Shown: positions 14,696 to 22,123 of the stretch, piece after piece
How the letters are laid out: the number at the start of each line of letters is the position of its first letter
How positions within the stretch are numbered: position 1 is the first letter of the stretch
Source: DATEOR01 sp035698665
GTDB lineage: Bacteria; Actinomycetota; Thermoleophilia; Gaiellales; Gaiellaceae
Direction: 5' to 3'
Assembly: GCA_035698665.1 (NCBI GenBank)
Contig: DASSBN010000039.1
Span: 1 to 26,562 of the forward strand
Length of the DNA stretch: 26,562 bases
Position numbers and translations under genes: made by a program
Notes under the pieces: generated by a model
What the model saw: only the letters and a program-made list of their open reading frames with translations
Told to the model about the DNA's origin: nothing
Databases searched by the model: none

Positions 14696-15050
14696 GCCCT
14701 CGTCACCTTGACCGATGCCTCGGCTGGAAACGTCCATCGTGAGAGGGATTTCGACCGGACCCCGGTGGGTATTGAGGGCCAAAGTGTTCGGACGCTGGAG
14801 AAAGAAGAACGAGGAGCACCGCGCGAACAAGCAGCAGGGAGACCTGCACGCTCTCGATCGCGAAGGCGACCCGCGCGGGGGAGAGCAGCATCCGGAGTAC
14901 CGGACAGCCGATCCGCGCGAGCTCGTCGGGGCGGAAGGGGTCGCGATGGCCGGGCCCGCGGGTGCGCCTCAGGAGGGGAAATCCGTCGAGGAGCGGCGCG
15001 CCGAGAGCGAGGAGTGGCGCGAGCGCCGCTCGGCCGAGCCCTAGAACGCT
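14696..15050. other. Intergenic stretch with no confident gene
   Basis: This 355-base gap lies between the hydrolase start and the exporter operon end. Plus strand 14715-15044 is open (109 codons, very charged, no cysteine). Minus strand is open from the exporter stop to 14703 and includes a hydrophobic run ('VSLLLVRAVLLVLL') with its only ATG at 14891. Neither shows clear codon-position bias: by my count, first and third positions are both about 80-85 percent GC in each. Neither has a ribosome site or a family I recognise. The right end carries the inverted-repeat cluster annotated separately. The minus-strand frame could be a decayed membrane protein, but I cannot support it. Confidence 0.5.
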
Positions 15051-15054
15051 CTAG
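15016..15054 (-). terminator. Three adjacent inverted repeats at the end of the exporter operon
   Basis: GGCGC-GA-GCGCC (15016-15027), the perfect palindrome GCTCGGCCGAGC (15028-15039) and CTAGA-ACGC-TCTAG (15041-15054) lie end to end. They overlap or immediately follow the TAG stop of the last ABC gene (15051-15053). No T-tract follows on the minus strand, so a canonical intrinsic terminator is not shown. GC-rich tandem hairpins without T-runs are proposed transcript ends in actinobacteria. A protein-binding site is the alternative. Confidence 0.4.
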
Positions 15055-15725
15055 ACCGCTTCGCCGTCCCGCAGCTCGACGACGCGGTCGGCCACGTCGA
15101 GGAGCAGCGGGTCATGTGTCGCGACGATCGCGGAGACGCCCTCGCTCGCGACGAGCTCGCGGATGACCTCCATGATCGTCCGTGCGTTCGTCGAGTCCAG
15201 CTGGCCCGTGGGCTCGTCGGCGATCAAGAGCTTCGGGCGGTTGGCGAGCGCGCGCACGATCGCGACTCGCTGCTGCTCGCCGCCCGAGAGCTCGTAGGGC
15301 CTGTGGCGTGCGCGCCCGGCGAGCCCGACGAGCTCCAGGAGCTCGCCCACGCGCTTCGTCCGTGCGCCGGGCTGCTCGTTTCGCAGGCGCAACGGCACCT
15401 CGATGTTCTCCGCCGCCGTCAGGATCGGCACGAGCCCGAACGCCTGGAAGACGAAGCCGATCTTCTCGCGGCGCAGGCGCACCAGCGCGTCCTCCCCCAT
15501 CGCGGAGACCTCGTCGCCGTCCACCCACACCCGCCCGCGCGTCGGGCGGTCGAGGCCGCCGATCATGTTGAGGAGCGTCGTCTTCCCGGAGCCCGAGCGC
15601 CCGTGCACGACGGTCAGCTCGCCGCGGCCGATCCTGACGTCCACGCCCTGGAGCGCGTGCACGACCGCGTCGCCGGTCTCGTACTCGCGCTCGAGCGCCT
15701 CCGTGGCGGCGATGGGCTCAGTCAC
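15051..15725 (-). CDS. ABC transporter ATP-binding protein, MacB/LolD-like
   Basis: The 224-residue ATPase has Walker A 'GRSGSGKT' (42-49), Q-loop Gln94 ('FVFQAFGLVP'), signature LSGGEQQ (146-152), Walker B 'KLLIADEP' with catalytic Glu171, and switch His204 ('ATHDP'). The short length and the 'EPTGQLDS' sequence are typical of MacB/LolD/FtsE-type ATPases that drive FtsX-fold permeases rather than importers. It is the last gene of a four-gene minus-strand unit and overlaps the preceding ATPase gene by 8 bases. It probably works with one or both large permeases upstream. Two different ATPases for two permeases suggests a heteromeric complex or two transporters. The cargo is unknown. Confidence 0.94.
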   Translation of the reverse strand: MTEPIAATEALEREYETGDAVVHALQGVDVRIGRGELTVVHGRSGSGKTTLLNMIGGLDRPTRGRVWVDGDEVSAMGEDALVRLRREKIGFVFQAFGLVPILTAAENIEVPLRLRNEQPGARTKRVGELLELVGLAGRARHRPYELSGGEQQRVAIVRALANRPKLLIADEPTGQLDSTNARTIMEVIRELVASEGVSAIVATHDPLLLDVADRVVELRDGEAV

Positions 15726-16602
15726 CGTTCTGCTCCCGGTTCGCCTTGTCGGGCCAGACGCCGATGTGGTCCGGCTCGAGCTCGAGGCGCACGCGACGCT
15801 GCAGCTCGAGGGCGTCCATGTACTCCTGTGGGAGCTGGAGCCGGCCCGTGCGGTCGAGGACGGCGAACTCCTCGGCGATCACCTGGTGGTCGCCCAGCTC
15901 ATCGACCTCGCGGCGCCGCAGCGTCTCGGTGCTCGTCCGCCCGTCGCGGATCGCGATCGTCCGGTCGACCTGCTCCGAGACCAGCGGATCGTGCGTGAGG
16001 ACGACCACGGTCACGCCGAGCTCGCGGTTCGCGCTTCTGAGCGTGGCAAAGATCTCCGCAGCCGTCTCGGTGTCGAGCTCGCCGGTCGGCTCGTCTGCGA
16101 AGAGGACCCGGGGACGATTCGCCAGGGCGATCGCGACGGCGACGCGCTGCTGCTCGCCGCCGGAAAGCTGGTCCGGCTTGTGGCCGGCGCGCTCCCCCAT
16201 GCCGACGAGCCGCAGGAGCTCGACCGCGTATTCGCGCCGGTCGGCGCCGCGCATTCCTTCGAGGATCAGCGGGAGCTCGACGTTCTCCTCGGCGTCGAGG
16301 TACGGGAGCAGGTTGCGCGTCGTCTGCTGCCAGACGAAGCCCACGATGCTGCGCCGGTAGATCGTCCGCTCCTTCGGGGTCAGCGAGGTGAGGTCGAAGC
16401 CGGCCACCTCGGCCTTGCCCGCGGTGGGCACGTCCATGCCGCCGAGAATGTTCTGGAGCGTCGACTTGCCGCTTCCCGACGCCCCGACGACGGCGATGAA
16501 CTCCCCCTGCTCGACGACGAGGTCGAGGCCCTGGAGCGCGACGACCTCGAGGTCGGCGACCTTGTAGATCTTGACGAGGTTGTCGCAGACGATCTGGCTC
16601 AT
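15718..16602 (-). CDS. ABC ATP-binding protein (MacB-like) with C-terminal AbrB-like domain
   Basis: Residues 1-225 are a MacB/LolD-type ATPase: Walker A GASGSGKS (40-47), Q-loop in 'FVWQQTTRNLLPYLD', signature LSGGEQQ (146-152), Walker B 'RVLFADEP' (165-172), switch His204. A charged linker follows (about 222-245). Residues 247-283 ('AVLDRTGRLQLPQEYMDAL', then 'VRLELEPDHIGVWP') match the swapped-hairpin pattern of AbrB/MazE/SpoVT N-terminal domains (D-x-x-G-R-x-x-[IVL]-P-x-E/x-Y, then L-E-L-E-x-D-x-I). These normally dimerise and bind DNA. Here it may act in dimerisation, regulation or DNA binding. The protein is about 60 residues longer than its partner ATPase. Its start overlaps the stop of the upstream permease in ATGA (16599-16602), and its end overlaps the next ATPase by 8 bases. 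Confidence 0.93.
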   Translation of the reverse strand: MSQIVCDNLVKIYKVADLEVVALQGLDLVVEQGEFIAVVGASGSGKSTLQNILGGMDVPTAGKAEVAGFDLTSLTPKERTIYRRSIVGFVWQQTTRNLLPYLDAEENVELPLILEGMRGADRREYAVELLRLVGMGERAGHKPDQLSGGEQQRVAVAIALANRPRVLFADEPTGELDTETAAEIFATLRSANRELGVTVVVLTHDPLVSEQVDRTIAIRDGRTSTETLRRREVDELGDHQVIAEEFAVLDRTGRLQLPQEYMDALELQRRVRLELEPDHIGVWPDKANREQNGD

Positions 16603-18806
16603 CTCTCTCCCATCCTGAGTGAACGGCTGAGGCTCATGCGCCGGACCACGGCCGCCGTCGCCCAGACCGCGACCGCGGCGACCACAAGGAGGCCGACGGC
16701 GAGGAGAAGCGGCGCGACCGGGTCGAGCCGCAGAGCGACGTCACGTCCTCCGGCCGCGAGCGCGGTGAGGTCGAGGCCCGGCTCGACGAGGTAGGCGGTC
16801 GCGAGCCCGAGCGCGGTACCGACGACCACCGCGACCACGAACGGCGGCGCCAGCTCCCCTGCGGTGACGGCAACCGCCTGCTTGCGCGAGAGGCCGAGCG
16901 CCCGGAGATAGGCGAGGTCGCGCAGCCGCGATCTCGCCGTCAGGAGCAACGCCAGCACGATCACGAAGGCAGCGTATGCGGCGGCGAGCAGGGCTCCTGC
17001 CCGGAAGATGTCGAGCGTCCCCGTCGCGAGTGGCGACAGGAGCGCTGACCCCACTCCCTTCTGCGCGCGGCTGAGGGTGGCCGCCATGACCGCGGCGAAG
17101 ACCGAGACCGAGACCCCGAGCAGCAGCACGAGAAGCGGCGCGGCGGTGACTCCCGGCTGGCGCGCGACGCGGCGGAGCGCGAGTGCGGGGACGAGATCGC
17201 GCCGCCTGCCGGCCGCGGCGGCGAGAAAGCGCACCGGCCACGGGTAGATGCGGACTGCGACGATCCCGGCAGCGAGGCCGAGCAGGAGCGGCACCGCGGC
17301 GAGATAGGGGTCGAACCCGTTCTCGTCCGAGAGCCCGCGCCTCCGCAGGAGGTAGACGCCCACGAGGGACGAGACGACGAGCGCGGCCTCGACCGCAAGC
17401 CGTCGCGCAGAGACCGCGCCCACGGCGACCTCGTCGCGCCCGCGAACGGCGAGACCGCTGCGCGCGGCGCCCGACGCTGCGGCGGCCAGGAGACCGCCCG
17501 TCGCGAGGACGATTCCTGCGACGAGGAGGAGGGACGGCCCGAGGCTGTGGCCGTCGGTGAGCAACACGGCGAGCAGGAATCCGAGCGCCGCCGCCGGCAG
17601 GGCCACGGCGATGCCCTCCACCGCCTCGGCGCCCAGCACTTGCCAGGAAGCCCCGCCCCGCGAGCGGACGAGGGCGATGCTGTCTCCGCGACGGTTCGCC
17701 GCGAGGCCGCCGAGCAGCGCCACGACCGCGAGCGCGAGCGCGAGGAGGCCGGTTGCGCCGATGGCGATGACCGCCGCCGCAGCGTCGCGATCGCCCCGGT
17801 ACGCCGTCAGCACATTCGACAGGCCGGTGCGCACGCCGGTCCCGAGCCGCTGCCCGAAGGTCGACTCCCCGAAGCTGGCGTCGAGCGCACGGATGTCGGA
17901 GTCGAGCCGGTCGAGCCCGCCCGCGTCGAACCCGCTCGCATCGACGTCGAAGCGCCACGAGTAGCGCAGCGGCAGCGGCGCGGTCGCATCCGCGACCTCG
18001 CCGTAGGCCGAGGGCGCGAAGAGCCCGAAACCGTAGACGTAGCGCCGCTGGTCCGTGTCGCGGGTGACCGCGCGGTCGAGCTTGGCGTCGTCGAGCCAGG
18101 CCCGGTCGGCGCCGGACTTCGGGACGAAGATCCCCGTCACCTCGGCGGCGATCATGCGCCGCTCGCTCAGGGGGACCGGGCCGACCAGCACGTCCTCGAA
18201 GTCGGGCTCGAGATAGAGCACGTCGCCCACTCCGAGTGAAAGCTGATTCGCGGCCACCTGCGGGATCGCGATCTCGACGAGGCGCGCCTGCGGCTGCCCG
18301 AGGCGGAACGGCAGCGGCACGATCTCGTCGCGTTCCTCCGGCATCCGGCCCGCACTCAGGCGCAGGTGCTCGGCGGCGCCCTCGACGTATTCGAGCGTCA
18401 TGAGCCGCGTCGTCCCGGGCGGCCCCGGCATTCCGGGAGGGTCGACCGCCGTGTAGCGCGTCGTCTCCACGGCGTCGCGGCGATCCCGGACGACCTCTCG
18501 GACGGATTCGGGGAAGCGCTGCGCCAGCCGGGTTCCTGCCGACTCCACGGCGCCGATCGGATCCTGCTCCGACGGCTCGATCCTCCCGGCCTGTGTGATC
18601 TCGACGTTCCGCTCGAACGGGCTCGCTTTCGCGACGGCGAACTGCAGCCCGTCGTCGGCGTTCGCCTGGAACACGCGCGGGGCGGCGGCGAAGACGAAGC
18701 TCGTGACGAGGACGACGCCGAAGATCGCCGCCGTGAGCGGCAGATCCGCGCGGATCCGCCGCGCTGCCAGGAGCACCGGCGTCAGGACGGAGCGGAGGGC
18801 GCTCAC
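16599..18806 (-). CDS. FtsX-like ABC permease (735 aa)
   Basis: The protein opens with a basic segment and a span at about 23-43 ('PLTAAIFGVVLVTSFVFAAA'). A large external domain of roughly 300 residues follows, then hydrophobic spans from about 340 onward, including 'AVIAIGATGLLALALAVVAL' and 'LLLVAGIVLATGGLLAAAA'. A C-terminal FtsX domain contains 'RLRDLAYLRALGLSRKQAVA'. It ends in a basic tail (RRMSLSRSLRMGER). This is the duplicated FtsX (two-core) architecture of large Gram-positive export or membrane-remodelling ABC systems. It is co-encoded with two MacB-type ATPases downstream and a larger paralogous permease upstream; overlaps of 4 bases link all of them. No MacA-like adaptor is nearby, as expected for a monoderm. 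The substrate is unknown; lipids, lipoproteins or peptides are possible. Confidence 0.92.
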   Translation of the reverse strand: MSALRSVLTPVLLAARRIRADLPLTAAIFGVVLVTSFVFAAAPRVFQANADDGLQFAVAKASPFERNVEITQAGRIEPSEQDPIGAVESAGTRLAQRFPESVREVVRDRRDAVETTRYTAVDPPGMPGPPGTTRLMTLEYVEGAAEHLRLSAGRMPEERDEIVPLPFRLGQPQARLVEIAIPQVAANQLSLGVGDVLYLEPDFEDVLVGPVPLSERRMIAAEVTGIFVPKSGADRAWLDDAKLDRAVTRDTDQRRYVYGFGLFAPSAYGEVADATAPLPLRYSWRFDVDASGFDAGGLDRLDSDIRALDASFGESTFGQRLGTGVRTGLSNVLTAYRGDRDAAAAVIAIGATGLLALALAVVALLGGLAANRRGDSIALVRSRGGASWQVLGAEAVEGIAVALPAAALGFLLAVLLTDGHSLGPSLLLVAGIVLATGGLLAAAASGAARSGLAVRGRDEVAVGAVSARRLAVEAALVVSSLVGVYLLRRRGLSDENGFDPYLAAVPLLLGLAAGIVAVRIYPWPVRFLAAAAGRRRDLVPALALRRVARQPGVTAAPLLVLLLGVSVSVFAAVMAATLSRAQKGVGSALLSPLATGTLDIFRAGALLAAAYAAFVIVLALLLTARSRLRDLAYLRALGLSRKQAVAVTAGELAPPFVVAVVVGTALGLATAYLVEPGLDLTALAAGGRDVALRLDPVAPLLLAVGLLVVAAVAVWATAAVVRRMSLSRSLRMGER

Positions 18807-21800
18807 CGATCCTCACCCGCCCGCAGGGCCGGGGCCAGGCGCACACGCGCGAGGACACGGATCTCGATGGCGACCACGACCGCGAGCGAGAGGAGCAGCG
18901 CGCCCTCCAGGAGCGCAGCCGTCCTCCAGGGGAAATGGACGATGACGTCCGGGAACGGCCGGCCGCCTTCACCGCTCAGCGAGACGTAGGGAAGCACGAA
19001 CCACGCGAGCAGCAGCCCGAGGGCTGTTCCGGCCGCGAGCGCAAGGCAGACGGTGAGGCCGCCTTCGAGGGCAAGCGCGCCTGAGAGCTGCCCACGCGAG
19101 AGCCCCACCGAGCGAAGCACGGCGAACTCGGTCTTCCGCTCGGCGGCGGAGATCGCTGAGCTGACCGCGAAACCGATCACCGCGAAGATCGCAGCAGCCG
19201 CGAACCCGATGTAGAGGGCGCCGCTGATCCCGAGCGCGACCGGATCGGTGGAGAGGGCGCGTGCACGCGCAGCGCGATCGACGATCGCCTCGCTCGAGAA
19301 GGGCGGGGCGGCAAGACGTGTCGCGATCGGCGCGGAGGGCCCGTCCACGTCCAGCCACCATTCCGTCGGCTCGAGGATCGTCCCGTCGGTCATCCACTCT
19401 GCAGCCGCATACGTCGGCAGGTCGACGACCACTCCACCCGCCGAGGCCGCGAGCGTCGGGAAGCCCTTCGCCGAGCCGGCCAGCGCGAGCACGGGTCCCT
19501 GCGGCCCCAGCGAGACACGGCCTCCCGGGGAGGTTCCCGTGGCGGCGAGGAAGCTGTCCGTGGCGATCGCGGGGACCGACTGGATCGGCGCATTGCGTCC
19601 GGGGGTGGCGGTGAAAGTGACGGAGCCGCGGCTCGGGAACGTGGCCACGGAGCCCGAGAGCACATCCAGGGAAAAGAAGCCGTCGGTGCTCACCCGCACG
19701 ACGCGCGGAGGCTGGTCGGCGTCCCTGATCTGGCTCGCGCTCACCTGCCACGGCGCGTCGGGCGGGCCCACGCGGGTGAACGCGCCTGCCCCCTCCCCGA
19801 CCTCGACGGAGGCGACGTCCACCGAGACCGCTCGGTTGACCCGGAACGACGGGACGACATGCGTCTCCACCGCGACGAGGGAGAGCGGGTAGCGCGGCTC
19901 CTCGCCGCCGGGGCCTGCGAGGTCGTACTCGATGCGCTTCTCCGCGCCGTAGACACCGAATCCGGTCGTGGGCAGGCGAAACAGGAGCCCACCGGCGTCG
20001 CGGATGACCACGGAGAGCGAGGGCCGTGCGCCCGTCCCGAAGAACGTGCGGTCGGACGGCGTGCGGCCGACTTCGACGTCGGCTTCGAGCGCGAGCTTCG
20101 TCGGTCGCCCGGGGAGTGGAACCTCGGCCAGTTTCGGGCGGCTCTCGCTGAGCGGAGCGAGCATGGCGGGCAGCGGGCGGCTCGCCAGGTCGTTCCGGAA
20201 GGTCATGACCCCAGCCGCCCGCGAAGCGTCGAGCCCGAGAAGCGCGTTCGTGCCGGAGGAGTCCGCGGGGCTGATCTCGTCGCGGTACACGGGCACCGCT
20301 GAACGCACGCCTTCGATTCGGGCGTAGGCGCCAGGGAGCTGGAGCGCGGGGATCGAGCCCGAGCGCTGGCTCGGTTCGACCCGCAGGTCGGCGGCCGCCG
20401 CGTAGTCGGCCTGGTCCGTCTGCGACGCGAGCCACGTCCGGCTGTACGCCGAGGCGAAGAGCCCTATGGCCAGCGCCAGAGTGAGGAGGAGCGCCGAGCG
20501 CGCGTAGCGCTGCGGCCGGCGCGCCAGCTCACGCGTTCCCAGCGCGGCGACCATCCCCCGGGCCGAGCTCGCGACACGCTCCACGAGGGAGGCCGCGGCC
20601 GGGACGACGCGCAGGGCGAGCACCGCGCCCGCGAGGAGGCCGAGCGCGGGCGCCGCGATGAGGAGCGGGTCGATCCCGAGCCGGCCCTGGACGCTTTCGA
20701 CGACGGGCCCTCCGTAGCGCCTGAGCTGCCAGTACGCGACGAGCGCGACGGCGACGAGGACGAGGTCGAGCCCGGCGCGCTGCACGAAGCTCTTCGGGCG
20801 CGGCCGCCCCCGTCCGGCGACGGTCGAGGTCACCGCGCCGGAGCGCAGCGCGGGCAGCGCGAGGGCGGCCACGCAGAGAATCGCGGCCAGCGCCGCGAGC
20901 ACGTAGGCAGTCGTGGTCACGTGCGGGTCCAGGCGAAGGCCGATCTGCGCGAGCGGCCCGACGTGGTTCAAGGCTTGCAATCCGAGAACCGCGACCCAGG
21001 GCGCGAGCACCGCTGCGGGAACGGCGAGCAGCGCGCCCTCCATCACCGCGAGGGCCGCGACGCCCTCGCCGCCGGCGCCGCGAGAGCGCATGATCGCCGA
21101 CTCGAGCCCGCGCCGTTCGGACAGGAGCCCGGCGAGGAAGAGGAGCGCCGCGCCCGCGAGGATCGCGAGCTGGACGGAGGGGATGAGCACGCCCGAGCGT
21201 GTGACGGTGAGCAGGTGGTCGGTGCGGTCGAGGACGGCGACGAGCCCCGTGTCGACTGTGACCTCCCGCGTCGCGCCCTCGTTCAGCCTCCCCTGGAGGC
21301 TCGAGACGTCTTCGCGCAGCCCGGGCAGCGAGGCGACCGTGAACCGGCTGGGGCTCGCGGCGGCTCGCCAGGCGAGGTTCGCCTCGCTCCCGGCGACGGA
21401 GGCGAACACGTCCTCCGGGACGACGAGCGGGCCGAACGTCGTGAAATCGATCGTCCGTTCTCCATGCGTTTCGAGGCGGTGCCCCCACCAGAACGCGTCG
21501 CGCGGGTCGTTCACCCGGTACGTGCCCGAAAGGCGCACGTCGACCTTCTTGTCCGGGTCGGCGATCGACGTGAGGGTGATCTCGTCGCCGGGGGCGAGGC
21601 CCAGTGCCTCCGCCGCCGGCGAGGGCATGGCCGCCTCGACCGCCCCTTCACCCTGCGCGGGCCAGTCGCCCGCGGTCAGCGTGGCGTGCTCTTCGAGACC
21701 GTCGTAGAACGCGAAGACCGCGAGCGCGTCGGCGGGGCGGCCGCCTCCCTCCGGGACGGCGTAGGAGTCCGAGATCCCGCTCCGGTAGACGGTGACGTCG

Positions 21801-22081
21801 TCCCCGAGGACCCCACGGATCCCGCGCTCGACGCGTTGACCCGTTGCGCTTCCTTCGTCGAGCGGAATCCGGCCGGAGACCTCGAGCCCCGAATCGCGGG
21901 CGGGTGCGTCCTCCAGCGTGCGCTCGAGGCCGCTGAGCGCGACCGCCTCGGAGTAGATCGGGCCCGCGGCCAGGAGCGCGGCTGCGAGCAGCACGGTGAC
22001 GAAGGCGGCGCCGACGATCAGGCGGTCGGACGCAGCCCTTTTCAGGACCAGACGCCAGGCTGCGAGAAAGAGTCCGCCCAC
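18803..22081 (-). CDS. Large FtsX-like ABC permease (1092 aa)
   Basis: From GTG 22081 the protein has a first span at about 22-42 ('LIVGAAFVTVLLAAALLAAG'), an external domain to about 285, and a central group of spans (about 285-500). A second large external domain follows (about 540-930), then a C-terminal FtsX core with 'ERKTEFAVLRSVGLSRGQLS' and three spans. It ends 'RVRLAPALRAGEDR'. Two external domains and two FtsX cores make it a duplicated permease, longer than its 735-residue partner. Its stop overlaps the partner start in ATGA (18803-18806). It heads the exporter unit, 42 bases downstream of sucA on the same strand. The GTG start lacks a strong ribosome site; no better start is evident before the first span. 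Confidence 0.9.
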   Translation of the reverse strand: MGGLFLAAWRLVLKRAASDRLIVGAAFVTVLLAAALLAAGPIYSEAVALSGLERTLEDAPARDSGLEVSGRIPLDEGSATGQRVERGIRGVLGDDVTVYRSGISDSYAVPEGGGRPADALAVFAFYDGLEEHATLTAGDWPAQGEGAVEAAMPSPAAEALGLAPGDEITLTSIADPDKKVDVRLSGTYRVNDPRDAFWWGHRLETHGERTIDFTTFGPLVVPEDVFASVAGSEANLAWRAAASPSRFTVASLPGLREDVSSLQGRLNEGATREVTVDTGLVAVLDRTDHLLTVTRSGVLIPSVQLAILAGAALLFLAGLLSERRGLESAIMRSRGAGGEGVAALAVMEGALLAVPAAVLAPWVAVLGLQALNHVGPLAQIGLRLDPHVTTTAYVLAALAAILCVAALALPALRSGAVTSTVAGRGRPRPKSFVQRAGLDLVLVAVALVAYWQLRRYGGPVVESVQGRLGIDPLLIAAPALGLLAGAVLALRVVPAAASLVERVASSARGMVAALGTRELARRPQRYARSALLLTLALAIGLFASAYSRTWLASQTDQADYAAAADLRVEPSQRSGSIPALQLPGAYARIEGVRSAVPVYRDEISPADSSGTNALLGLDASRAAGVMTFRNDLASRPLPAMLAPLSESRPKLAEVPLPGRPTKLALEADVEVGRTPSDRTFFGTGARPSLSVVIRDAGGLLFRLPTTGFGVYGAEKRIEYDLAGPGGEEPRYPLSLVAVETHVVPSFRVNRAVSVDVASVEVGEGAGAFTRVGPPDAPWQVSASQIRDADQPPRVVRVSTDGFFSLDVLSGSVATFPSRGSVTFTATPGRNAPIQSVPAIATDSFLAATGTSPGGRVSLGPQGPVLALAGSAKGFPTLAASAGGVVVDLPTYAAAEWMTDGTILEPTEWWLDVDGPSAPIATRLAAPPFSSEAIVDRAARARALSTDPVALGISGALYIGFAAAAIFAVIGFAVSSAISAAERKTEFAVLRSVGLSRGQLSGALALEGGLTVCLALAAGTALGLLLAWFVLPYVSLSGEGGRPFPDVIVHFPWRTAALLEGALLLSLAVVVAIEIRVLARVRLAPALRAGEDR

Positions 22082-22123
22082 CGAGATTTCGACGCCCTGA
22101 CCCGGCTCTCGGTTAGCTAGCCG

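Noticed and set aside
14715..15044. 109-aa plus-strand open frame
   Set aside because: It is highly charged, with no ribosome site or recognisable family, and GC is similar at codon positions one and three, as expected of chance open frames in high-GC DNA.
18366..22120. Long plus-strand open frames opposite the permeases and sucA
   Set aside because: They are Arg/Gly/Ala-rich antisense shadows of well-supported minus-strand genes.
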